From: Grifola frondosa | Lineage: Eukaryota > Basidiomycota > Agaricomycetes > Polyporales > Grifolaceae | Length of the DNA: 64,000 nucleotides | Assembly (NCBI GenBank): GCA_001683735.1 | Contig: LUGG01000007.1 | Span: 310,001-374,000, forward strand | Reading direction: 5' to 3' | Part shown: piece after piece, positions 26,182 through 36,831 of the stretch | Layout of the letters: each line of letters opens with the position of its first letter | Position numbering within the stretch: position 1 is the stretch's first letter | The notes under the pieces: generated by a model | What the model was told of the DNA's origin: nothing | Seen by the model: the letters and a program-made list of their open reading frames with translations, nothing else | Databases searched by the model: none | Program-made: the position numbers and the translations under genes

Positions 26182-29100
26182 ATGTCTGGATTGCTGCATG
26201 CACTCGACTCTCTTGTTGACTTAATTCCGGAGGGCATTGAGCATGCTCGTGCGACTGCCATAGGTATGTGTATTGATGACAATCGTGATATTCTGTCCTC
26301 ATGCACTTCTGCCAGGGATATTGAACCCGAATCGTGAGCCCACTTCCTACAGCGTGTGGAGACGTTTTAATGGATGTATGCTGCGCAGGCCGGCACGATG
26401 ACCCCGAAGAGAAGCGTAACGAATGGATTAGGGCGGAGATCAACGCCTCGCACCGCTTCGACTCCTTCGCCGACCAGCGCGCCGAGAACTTCGTCAAGTG
26501 GTATGTCCGATCGGATGCAGTTGTCATTGACCGCGACAGCTGATTTCTCGGGCGACTGCAGGCACGTCGACGGACATGACTACATGTACGCGCTCTCCGA
26601 GATGCTTGATAGCGCTCGCGAGGCTATATTTATCCTCGTATGCTTCTCACTTTTCGTCATTCGTCGCTATATTCTGTTCATTTGCTCACGCGACCTACCA
26701 GGACTGGTGGCTCACCCCAGAACTCTATTTACGCCGCCCTCCTGCATACAATGAGGAATGGCGTCTAGACCGCGTCCTAAAGCGCAAGGCGGAGCAGGGT
26801 GTGCGCGTGTATGTGGTTGTGTACAAGGAGGTAACACAGACGATGTCGATGAGTTCGCATCACACGAAGGAGGCTCTGGAGGCTTTGCACCCGAATATCG
26901 CGTGCATGCGCCATCCCGATCACATCGGGAGCAAAGGTGCGTCGGGTGCGCTTGTTGCAAATTCACGTTGCTAACCCATCACAGATGACGTGGAGTTCTG
27001 GTCGCATCACGAGAAGGTAAGCGCTATTGTGTTTCACAGACATCGCATCGCTCATAGCGCGCGCTAGGTCGTGGTTGTGGACAATCACTACGCATGCATT
27101 GGAGGGTTGGATCTATGCTTCGGACGGTGGGACACTCATACGCACCCGCTCGCGGACGTGCACCCAACGCATCTCGCGAGCACGTTGTTCCCCGGGCAAG
27201 ACTATAACAATGCGCGTCTCATGGACTTCAAGGACGTGCCGAACTATGTGAGCAATGGCCTGAGTGCAGTAGAGAGCCCGAGAATGCCGTGGCATGATGT
27301 TAGTCGTGGCGTTTCAGATCAGCAGGGATGAAGCTGATTGATTATCATTTACAGGTACACATGACGTTAGTGGGCACTGCTGTGCTTGATATAGTGCAGC
27401 ACTTCGTGGAACGCTGGAACGAAATTAAGAAGCGGAAGGTATGTTAGTGAAGTTATCTTCTTGCATTACCTCCTGAAGTTTTTTCATAGTACCGAAACGA
27501 GGCGTAAGGATACTTGCGTCCTATTTCCTTGCAAAATGATCATGTGAATGGCCTTACAGACGCTACGATTGGCTGGCGCTTCCTCACAATGTGGAGGTAG
27601 CTCCTAATGAAGCTGTTGCCCGTATGTGTTTGTCATTTCCAACGTTAGGCCCTCACTTACGTCCCCAATCGCAGGTCATCCTTACCGCGAACACTGGCAT
27701 CATATTGGCCGGCGCTTTAAGCAACGTTTCCACCGCTACTATGGCGATGGCGAGGAAGAAGATGACCAATTCTACGCTCGTCCTCCCCACGGAACGTGCC
27801 GTGTGCAGGTCGTGCGCAGCGTGTCGGATTGGAGTCATGGTGTCCTGACTGAACGCAGCATTCAGAACGCCTGTTTGTGACCTTTTCCATCGTGCAAGCG
27901 GCAACAGAATAATGAGATATGCATACAGATTGCCAGCTGATCACTGAAGCACAGCACTATATCTACATCGGTGGGTGCTTTTGGTCCATGATGTAGCTAC
28001 CACTCACTTAGTGTGTTGTTTCAGAGAACCAATTTTTGTAAGTCGCGCTTTTTCACGCTTATCTTAAAGGTTGTTGATTGTTTTCATTCCCAGCATCTCG
28101 AACACAAAGGAAGAAGGACCCGTCAAGAACTTGATCGCCAAGGCCTTGGTTGAACGTATTATCCGCGCTGGACAGGAGGGTACCAAGTTTAAGGTGAAAT
28201 ATTTGTGCCCAATTATTCAATCTTGCCTCCACTCACCCGCAATGAAGGTTGTAATTGTACTTCCCGAAGTGCCAGGTTTCGCAGGACCAGGTCTGCTCTA
28301 TATGCTCCGACCGAGATTCCCTGCTGACTTCATGAGACAGTGAAGGATGAAAGTGCGGTGAAGACAATCATGGCGGCACAGTACCGCACGATGAATCGTG
28401 GAGGAAGCAGTATCTACGAGGAAGTCCGCAAAGCTGGTTACGAGCCGTGAGTAAACCGCGCCGCTCTGTCCACATGTCTATCTGACTCTTCGTATTAGGG
28501 CTGATTATATCAGGTTCTACCATCTGCGCGCATATGACCGCATCAACGCGCCATTCTGTAGGTCTCAATTGATACTATACCCTGTGCGAGTATTCTGAAT
28601 CAGTTCCTCGGAAGCAACATTGATATCCAAAATGGAAGAGAACAGCGGCGTGAAATTCCACCAAGCAATGATCGCGCTCGCGCGTCAATGGATTGGACGC
28701 AGGGACCAAGAGGACCCAACGGATGTATCTGTTGCGATTCCCACGGGCAACTTTCTGAAAGAGCCCACCGCCTCTGGTGCTAAGACCGAATTGAAGACGG
28801 AGACGTACCCTCTTCCTGCGACCGTACGAGAGGCGCGCGAGATGATTGAGCGCTTTGAGCATGGTGCGGACGGGCTACGCAGCGACGAGGATGTGTCGGA
28901 CAATGTCGTGCAGCATATGCTGACGGACAAGACGAACCTCTTGGAGGAACAGTGGCTCGGCACAGCAGAGGAGGAGAGGAATGCTTATGTGTCGGAGCTG
29001 CTTTATATTCACTCTAAGGTGATGATTGTTGACGATAGAAGGGTTATTGTATGTGGATCTTTTTGTGATGACTGGTGGACAAACTTTGATCCCATTCCTT

Positions 29101-29926
29101 TTCTAGATGGGATCTGCAAATATCAATGACCGCAGCCAGAAGGTGCGCTTGTTTTACTGCATCAGAATTCAAGCATGATACATCGTTTTGTCTAGGGTGA
29201 TGGTGATTCTGAGATTGCACTGGTGGTTGAAGACCAGGATGTGATCCAGTCCACCATGGACGGCCAACCTTACCGGGCCGCTCGCTTTGCTGCGACTCTT
29301 CGCCGCAAGCTCTACCGAGGTGAGCACTAGAAATACTCACATCGAAGACTTTATTAACACCGGGATTGTTGCCTGTGACCTTAGAGCACCTGGGTTTGAT
29401 GACGCCGCAATTGTGCGAGCAGAATGAGACAGTGACCTCGTTCATGCGTCCCGCCCCGCACCCGAACGACGATGAGACGCAGGAGCGCGAGGACTACATG
29501 GTTGCAGATCCGCTGTCGACCGACACCGAGAATCTCTGGAACAACACCGCGAGGCAGAACCGCGAGATCTTCACTGAGATCTTCCGTCCAGTCCCCACGA
29601 ACTTGGTTCGTTCCTGGGCTGCCTACGAGGCAAGATAAACACGAGTCTCAATTGAGTTGGAGTTTGCTCATTTCATTCACAGGCTTACGTGCCCAAGGTG
29701 ATGACCGACCACGTTGTACCTGATATTCCGCTCGAGCGTGTTAAGGACCGCCTCTCTCATGTGAAGGGCGCACTCGTGGAATGCCCTATTGTAAGAGCGC
29801 TCCTAAGGCATTTGTTCAATTTTCGAGCTGATTGCCCGGTTGCAGGATTTCTTGATCGACCAGAAAGACTTTGTTGAGGGACCGGACTGGATCGGTTTGA
29901 ATCCGACCTTGCCGATCTACATCTAA
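26182..29926 (+). CDS. PLD1: phospholipase D, two HKD motifs
   Basis: Hydrolyses phosphatidylcholine to phosphatidic acid and choline at membranes. Starts MSGLLHALDSLVDLIPEGIE. Exon 1 is 26182-26263, exon 2 is only 18 nt (26316-26333), and exon 3 opens at 26389 with RRHDDPEEKRNEWIRAEI. Many small exons follow: VDGHDYMYALSEMLDSA, FILDWWLTPELYLRRPPAY, EVTQTMSMSS, then the first HKD (WSHHEKVVVVD, about 27000-27085) followed by GGLDLCFGRWDTHTHPLADVH and FPGQDYNNAR. The second HKD is YIHSKVMIVDD (about 29008-29040), then MGSANINDRSQKGDGDSE. The C-terminus is NPTLPIYI at 29926. No PX or PH domain precedes the catalytic core, so it is the short fungal type of about 830 residues. Frames are consistent throughout. 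Whether this is the orthologue of yeast SPO14 is not settled. Confidence 0.9.
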
Positions 29927-30164
29927 GTCGACAAGTGCGACCTCGAGAATATTGTAATTGTATTTGCTGAAGGTTGAAGCGTATAAACGAACAATGTAGC
30001 AGGCTCATAGTGGCCGCCAATATATCCATGGCAATTGCAATTTATATGGGTGTGACAGCGAGTGCAGATCCGGCGTCAGCCTGAAATTGCGTGCCTGTCT
30101 CCAAACCTTGACATCTTCAGCCACCCTCGCATAGCTCTTCTAACTTCGGGCACAATCCCAGAAT
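29927..30164. other. convergent 3' spacer
   Basis: About 240 bases between the stop of the phospholipase gene and the stop of the minus-strand hypothetical gene. It contains both 3' untranslated regions and no other feature. Confidence 0.4.
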
Positions 30165-31083
30165 CTACCTAGGTAAAACAATTTCGCATTCGTTGAGTTC
30201 AAATAGCGACTGATGATGTTCTTTGATTTCGGGAAACAATTTATCTTCATAAAGAGTATACACGGGATACTTCACCAACTCAATAGCACACACCCTCCAA
30301 TGTTTGCCTCTTACAGTGTCCAAGAACAGCTTCGCGCTAAAGTGAACGGTATTAGGGAAAAATTCGTTACTAGATGAAATAAATCATTCACCCTAATACT
30401 ACAATCAGCAGGATTCCAAGAATTGGAACTCCCAGCGCTGTCTTTCACGCTCCTAGTAAAAACGGTGAGCTGTAGTGAACAGAAGATAAGATGTTGTGGA
30501 ACTTACGCTGTTATCGTAATAGAAATGAACCTATCAAACCGAACGTATGCATCATCAGGAAGAGCTAGATACGGAAAGATGTCACCATAACTTACACAAC
30601 CATCGGCTGCTGGATCGGAGTCAAGCACATTCGCATTGCCAGTCATGTTGATTCTATGGCAAGATGATCAGGGTGAATGTTCCGATTGCACGGCCAACGA
30701 CCTACTTGGAGAACGTTTTGAAATCTACGGTCTTTTCTTTGACCTGCCAGGTATCGCTCGTTTGGTCTGCGCCAACGGCATAGCCGTAACCCCAGTATGT
30801 TTCTGCAGACTTGTAGATCGTCAACCCCTTGCCATCGTAGAAGCTCGATATCTTCCAGGTGTCGGTTCCGCACGAAATGAACTTCCACTGCACAAACCCA
30901 TCAGCGAGGCGTGATATAACATATGGGGAGAAGGCTTTCCTGCTGTTTGGTCGTGTTCAAGTCTCGAGGGCAAATCTTGATCCACGAGTAGTTCGCTGGC
31001 TGGAACTCCCAGTAGAGGTCCTGGTCAACGACCTTGACGCGGTAGATGCCGTTCTGATCAGGCTTGGTCTTGAATGTCGGCAT
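30165..31083 (-). CDS. hypothetical protein, beta-trefoil-like (lectin or mycocypin-type fold?)
   Basis: Start ATG at 31083 gives MPTFKTKPDQNGIYRVKV. The first about 120 residues have a rhythm of GIYRVK, DLYWEFQP, VQWKFISCG, TWKISSFYDGKGL and WGYGYAVG...DTWQVKE, i.e. spaced Trp and Gly/Asp as in ricin-B-like lectins and the trefoil protease inhibitors of mushrooms. Later exons encode NVLDSDPAADGCVHFYYDN (about 30600), VKDSAGSSNSWNPADCS (about 30450) and a last exon KLFLDTVRGKHWRVCAIELV ending at 30165. Intron boundaries (GTAAGT, GTAGGT; TAG, CAG) are good. Near 30933-30940 one base appears to be missing; restoring it fuses two open frames. No signal peptide is seen, as is usual for cytoplasmic fungal lectins. 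The fold call is a pattern impression, not a match. Confidence 0.45.
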
Positions 31084-31882
31084 GATAATATGAATGCGAT
31101 TGAGCTACGAGTCGGCAAAGGAGAGATGGCTCTGGAGAGCGACGCGGTGAGCGTGCTATTTGTATGGCGTAAAAGAAAGTTTCGGCAGCTACCGTTGTAT
31201 GATATGATATCGAGTTCGACGTAGGGGAGTGCACCGGATTGCGGCAACACTTGAGCAGATGTGTAGACCAGGGGGGCTTATGCTAAGCCAAGATCTAATC
31301 CATGACGTCTTCCATGTCTATCAGTAATGGAAGATACGCTGATTATGTCGCTTACAGGGCGAAATCTGCCACTCTGCGCGGCCGCCTAATAGACGAAGAT
31401 ACAAAAAAACCTAACTTTTCATAGCTCTCTCCCTAAGTGGTAGCGCCGAATGGCAGATGTCGCGACGGTAAAGCGCTCGCACTACTACTGAGGGAAATCG
31501 ATTGGGGGATACATCAAAGGGAACTGTCATATGATGCATGAAAGGACATATAATAGCTGCAAGCTGCTCATGAAGGTATAGCGCTTCAGAAGACAATAAC
31601 TTCCATGCAAGAAACAACATGCCTGAGAGCCGCTAGCGGTATTTCTGGATCTCCAAGTCGGATCTGTGAAAACCAATTGTTGTATTCTCATGTATGCAAC
31701 ACATCATTGTGGAAGACGATTGCTAACCGCAGCATGACACTTTTACGAATGCCTCCACCGGGACGCTATAACAAGTAGAAGAGTGAACATCGCCGTTCCA
31801 CCACAGCCGCCGGACAGATCTCGTGTACAATAATTACTGAGGAGACGCGGCAAGGTTCATCATGTGTCCCACCAAGAATCAT
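31084..31882. other. intergenic region
   Basis: About 800 bases with no supported gene; contains the presumed promoter of the trefoil-like gene near 31083. Confidence 0.35.
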
Positions 31883-33035
31883 CTATCCCGTCCACATTAG
31901 TATTCTGGTCCTCCAGTTCCTATTAATGCTGCGGCTTTCCATGTAAATGATCTTCCACGTCCAGCCGGAGCTAAGAGGGTGATCAGGCACAGCGACGGAA
32001 TCGATTGCTAGATATCGAAAATAACTACCCCAAGATCCAAATATATCAGGAAGTAATCCATGATGCGGATCGTACATAGGGTAGACTTCCTTTCGCCACC
32101 ATTTGAGGCAAACATGGGGCTTAACGACCGAGGGTGGTGCAACGATGGTGGGCAAGGACACCTCAATACTGAACGAGCCACACCTGAGCATGCACATTCA
32201 AGATTAGACAACTTGGAATAGTACTCACTATCAATTCTTGAATTTTTGCGACATCATCGTCGACAGGCACGCGCAACCGAAGATCCGTCAGGTCTGACGC
32301 ACTTTGGTATTGGAAAAGAATTTGAAGCGAGACAGGAGGACGAATGTCCGACAGAATAGAGAGGATGTTCCGGGCAATCAAAGCTCTTGACCGCCAGATG
32401 GTCGACGTGACAACATATTCTCAATATCCGAGGACTAGTAGACTGCCGCCGCGAACAACATCCAAGGGACTCCAGGAGGTGTATCGCTGCGCGGACCCGC
32501 CCCTAATGCGGTAATCAAGTTGCCATCCAAAGGGATCTCAGAAATTTGTCTCGTTGAGTGCGGTTAGATAGGCTGGCAAATACATTTTTCATCGTCGTGG
32601 TACGAGAAAACAAAGTATAGCTAACAATCAGGATTTGGAGGCATGTGTGCTGCACCGACATGTTACGAAATTCCACATACATCATAGCGAGTTTTTCCGG
32701 GGAATGACTGGAGTTGACAAGAATAGAGATGGGATCGTTGGGGATCAGCGCTGCCTCTCCTGAATTTGAGATTAGGACCCGAACAGGCGCTAACGGAAGG
32801 ATGCTGCATGCTTTTGAAGCTCTGAAATGCTGGGATGACACAGACAAGTCAAGATCTATATGGACTCGATGTGAGAGATGTGAAGAGCATTTTGTTGGAA
32901 GGCTCAGCTGTTTTAGGCGAATCTATGTCTTCAAAGTTCAGAGAGACGCGTGCAGGAAAGTCAACAAGCATGATGCATGAAGGCGCAGAAGAAGAGGACG
33001 TCATCTTCGGTTCTGAGCTTAATACCGTGACGGAC
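31883..33035 (-). pseudogene. hypothetical protein, possible F-box/LRR-like remnant
   Basis: Four separate open stretches on the minus strand could be exons or pieces: IMLVDFPARVSLNFEDID (about 32940), ILVNSSHSPEKLAMMYVEFR (about 32700), ARNILSILSDIRPPVSLQIL (about 32370) and a C-terminal block with LKWWRKEVYPMYDPHHG (about 32090) ending at 31883. The third piece resembles the part of basidiomycete F-box proteins where height ranks are compared (locally leucine-rich, followed by a Val/Ile strand). No F-box itself was found and the splice pattern is not convincing. It may be a decayed gene or an unrelated lineage-specific gene. Confidence 0.3.
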
Positions 33036-33403
33036 ATCAGCAAAAAGTCCAAAGTCTGGTGGACGTTGCACCATCCGGCCAGACACGTGCAATCTGGCCA
33101 GGGAGGCCACGAGGCTATCAGACTGCGCGCGTCTGGCCAGATAGGGCAAGAGCCCAGCAGAGCATGCAGTAGATCGCGTCGGTCCTGCACATGTAGGTAC
33201 TCTCTTGCATAGTACTTAAAGTACCTTGTAATGTTATGGTATAGCATGCATCTAATTAATGTAATACAATTTTTTTGCTGTGTCTAACTGAAAAATGAGG
33301 GGTTCACACTTGATCAAATTGGGGTATGGACCTTCCAAATTAGGCGCTTACCTCTCTTATTCGCAACGTTAGCGTTGAACGTTTTCGGTGTTTTCTTATG
33401 ACA

Positions 33404-34074
33404 TCATAGTCTCGGAACCAGCCGTTCTCTCCCTTCGGACCCCCAATCGGACATCGAAAAACACCAGCACAGAGAGGGAGAGAACGTCTGGTGAATTTGG
33501 TATAGGCGGGGGGGGATGGTCACATTCACGTGCCTTAAGACGCGCTCTACGCGTCGCGTCGCGCACGGCCGCATGTTATTTTGATGCATGTACTCTGCGA
33601 ATTGGCTCATAATATTCATGAAAAATTTTTGCCTAACCATATTTTAATCATTTATATTGGTCTGAGACAGATTCTGCCTCATCTCGTCGTTATTTGTTAT
33701 CATCCCAGTACTTACTCTCATGTATTGGTAGATGCTGACTAAGCGTTGGTTGTACGGAGACCGGGGCACTTTTGATATGTTTAATAGCGTCGGAGAGATC
33801 TCTTAGCTCTTTCAACTCATAGGGTGATCACTCGGTTGAATTTTGTGGTATTTGGCCGTGCATACATAGCCTATCTCGAGCGTCGTTGAGAGTGATCTGA
33901 CGCGGTCGGTCACAAACCGTGACCATCCCCCCCCGCCTATACAAAAGTCACCAGACGTTATAGGTGGTAGGTGTGCTGGGGTTTTTCGATGTCCGATTGG
34001 TTCTGCGCCGGACTCTTCCGGTGGCGCAGCCGCCGTGCACAACTACCACTATAACGGCTGGTTACGAGACTAAT
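33404..34074. repeat. imperfect long inverted repeat with G8 tracts
   Basis: The left arm (33404-33523) and right arm (33919-34074) are reverse complements of one another over most of their length. Shared landmarks are AGTCTCG.AACCAGCCGTT at the outer end, CAATCGGACATCGAAAAAC in the middle, GAACGTCTGGTGA or its near copy, and GTATAGGC followed by eight G at the inner end. The right arm has about 36 extra bases. The loop is about 395 bases and has no coding signal. A TGACATCA-like octamer or its variant flanks both outer ends. The size and structure fit a MITE-like element or a duplicated promoter; I see no transposase and cannot define a clear target duplication. Confidence 0.6.
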
Positions 34075-34104
34075 GACATCACGCTTTCTCTCGATCTTGG
34101 CCCT

Positions 34105-34111
34105 TATAAAA
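34105..34111 (+). promoter_or_regulatory. TATA box
   Basis: TATAAAA lies 42 bases before the ATG at 34147 (context CACCATGAG) and directly after the right arm of the inverted repeat. Confidence 0.5.
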
Positions 34112-34146
34112 TGGACTCCATCTCTTCTTTCCCCAGACCTCTCACC

Positions 34147-35570
34147 ATGAGCCTTCCGATCTCGAGTCTACTCTCTCGCTCCGAGTCTTCTGAATGGACG
34201 CGCATATATCGACCTCCAGCAGACCAAAACACGCCTTCTCGCTCCCTGACCTGTCTATCAGCCTCAAATGTCTGCTCTTCTCCATCCAGACCACTGCGGA
34301 CTTCCTCGTAGCCGGTGCGCATACCCTTTTCCTTCCGCTTTACAGTGACGGACCCGTACAGGCACATCGCGCGCTCGGGAGTCGAGGCGTGCATGTCGCG
34401 CACGGCACTCGAGTTCGCGGAGTATTTCAAGCGGTCGGACGTCGCGTGGCTGAACCGCGAGGACATGGATACATGTGACAAGCGCAGAGCACGGTGGTAC
34501 CGAGTCATTATTCACTGCGGCTGTCACCTGCTCGCTGGTTAAATTCACTGCTCAATTTCGCTGTCTAGAGGCCCAGAATCTGGCAAGGTCCTTCTAGGGA
34601 GAAGGGCACTAATACTGGTACGTTAATACACCCAAACCGCTCTAATTAAGCATGTCTGCTGATGAATGCGTATTGGTTGCAGGACCAGGTCGATGATTCC
34701 CACAAGACACTTCAGTGAGTGAAGCCCCATCGTGAATTTCAGCTGATGCAGATGACCGGTTCGATCGTTTTTAGTTATGCCATCTCGGAGCTACAGAAAG
34801 ACGTCGAGCGGGAACTGGAGAAACTGCCCGAATCTGAACGGGATGCGAAGCGCACGAAATTCAACACCATGTACGTGATACTCAATAAGCTCAAGCAGAA
34901 GTTCGCGGAGCTTCCTGCTGATATCCCGTGCATACTTTCAACTCCCTGGCGAGAAATGCGTGTTGAATTTCCCGTAGATACTTCACCGGGGCTGAGATAG
35001 AGGACTTGTGGTGAGAACTTGCTCTGCCTATTCATGCGATTGGCTGAGGGCTGTGCTGTGCTGTGATAGGATGGAGCGGCTTTCGCGTGTCGACCCATCC
35101 ATGTGCGTCCTGTGCGACGTGCGCAACACGACGCATTTACACTCCAGCCTCGGAGCGCACGAGTGGCCACATCGCGGTCCCACGGCACCACCAACACTCG
35201 CTTTCCGTAGACACGATACTCGCCGGCCCTGCGCCCTACAATACGCCATCTTCAGCTCCCCGCCACGCAGCACACACACACCGCGGCCCCCTGTCCCTGT
35301 ATCCATGGCACCCGCGGGGCTTGTGCGGCCGTCGCGCTCGACTTCTCGAACTTGCACGTGAACCCATTTGTGTTCGCGCCAGGTGCTACAGGTGACATCA
35401 CGCCAAGCGTATACGAGGGCCTTGCGTCGCGCCCGTCGACGTCCGGGCTGCACAGCCCGTGCGCGTCCTCGCCCGAGTTCGACGACGAGTACGACTTTGG
35501 TCGTGACTCGGATGACGACAGCGGCGAGTACTCGCCTGGGGCTCCCGTCTTGGCTGTCCTGGAAGGATGA
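34147..35570 (+). CDS. unrecognised protein with acidic Ser-rich C-terminus
   Basis: A TATA box and a good ATG context at 34147 (MSLPISSLLSRSESSEW) mark a gene start. Coding-looking pieces follow: TDPYRHIARSGVEACMSRTA and EYFKRSDVAWLNREDMDT (34340-34470), IVFSYAISELQKDVERELEK (34770-34830, charged helix) and LKQKFAELPADIPC (34890-34930). A last exon reads DFSNLHVNPFVFAPGATGDI, then an Asp/Ser-rich tail with EFDDEYDFGRDSDDDSGEYS, stop near 35570. I recognise no domain. The splice pattern between the pieces is unresolved and a missing base near 34310 is possible. Could also be two genes. The acidic tail suggests a cytosolic or nuclear protein. Confidence 0.4.
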
Positions 35571-36101
35571 CTGCCTATCCGGCGTGCCGCCACGCGAGGT
35601 GCAAAGCTGCGACATCACGGCAGAAGCTCAGGTCTGTCGCTCGCTCTTGTCCCTATATGCGTGTCTTTCTTATCATCTTTTAGTTCATGCAAGACGGCAA
35701 CTTAGAAGAGGTCCTGGCGCACACCATCTACATCACAATCATGCCCATGGCAAACGTCGACTCCTCGTTGACTCCTTCGTCACGGCGGCCATCTCTCGTC
35801 GGCGACGTGCACAATCCGCGCCGGATCCAGAGCAATTCAATGGGATCACAGCTGCAACCCCCAGTAACGAGTGAGTCATTAACGGTGCTAAGATGTGACT
35901 TCCCGAGCACAAGTGTGAGCGCATGCAGGGACTCGTTTACTATACTTTTAATTTGTAACATGAATAAAATATATTTGTTGAAGCAAGCAATATTGCAAGA
36001 CTGGGCTAATATCCAGTAAGACCGGGCAAGGGAATGCCAGGTAGGCACTAACTCGTCTGATAGGATAGCAGGTCTGGCCCGATATGTATGGGTGCCTGGC
36101 C
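35571..36101. other. intergenic region
   Basis: About 530 bases. An open frame on the plus strand (35687-36019) includes a Ser/Pro-rich stretch that might be a further 3' exon of the preceding gene, but no splice evidence supports it. Confidence 0.3.
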
Positions 36102-36449
36102 CTATCTTATCAGACGAATGTGACGACTTGGACAGGCCGGCCTCCAGTTGCATGCCTCCGGGCACATGGTGCACGGTCTGGCACTGTCTGGCGACTCTTG
36201 CCAAGCATCAAGTGTGCATTGCCTGCACAGGTAAGAAAATATATTTGGTGCACCGGATTGGGGCCGGTGCACGCTCATGTACGGTACGGTCAGTCTCAGG
36301 AGTTTTTGCTGATGGAGCAAACGCATGACACCTGTCCGGTACACTGTTTCGCGACATGTGTCCATGAATGCCACAATGTCGGACTCGTGCCAATATTGTG
36401 CCAATATCATGAACAGAATGTCGACGTTTAGCAGCATGGGCTTCGACAT
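36102..36449 (-). pseudogene. F-box N-terminal fragment
   Basis: The minus strand from 36449 reads MSKPMLLNVDILFMILAQYW followed by ESDIVAFMDTCRETVYRTGV, matching the F-box start of the basidiomycete family that begins LPLDVLFxIM and continues L..L..TC..LY..G. The frame runs on to 36102, but the next typical segment and the LRR-like body are missing further left. Either a stranded exon of a decayed gene or a very short protein; I favour a remnant. Confidence 0.45.
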
Positions 36450-36831
36450 CGCTGACGGGCGCGCGTCAGCTTTGCGAGATCTGATAGCTTCGTTCATCAG
36501 GTTCAGAATGTTATGATGGCGTAGTATGACTCGTAACACACTATTAATTCAATGGTACGAGAATGCTCTCAGATTCTCTTGATATTCGCAACGCGGAGTC
36601 TCTGTCCACTACTGTCTTCGACATCAAGTATTCGTGAAAAATTTGCTGACAAGCGATAGAAAAGTATCATGCTGGCAACTTGAGACAACTTGAGAGTGAC
36701 AACCAACTATGTGACAATTCCCTCACGTGATCGCGTTTGTGCCACACGTGTTGTCCTCGATTCTCGAAGCTCTCACCGTCTTCCCGTGAAATAAAATCAT
36801 CCTTGTTTACCCCCGCCCCTTTCTTCGTGTA
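36450..36831. promoter_or_regulatory. promoter region of the SET gene with two CACGTG boxes
   Basis: Two CACGTG palindromes at 36724-36729 and 36745-36750, 21 bases apart, lie about 85-110 bases upstream of the ATG at 36832. Such E-boxes bind bHLH regulators in fungi; the paired spacing is suggestive only. Confidence 0.35.

Noticed and set aside
35028..35618. 196-codon minus-strand frame
   Set aside because: Antisense of the Ser/Asp-rich exon of the plus-strand gene; Arg-rich, no start context.
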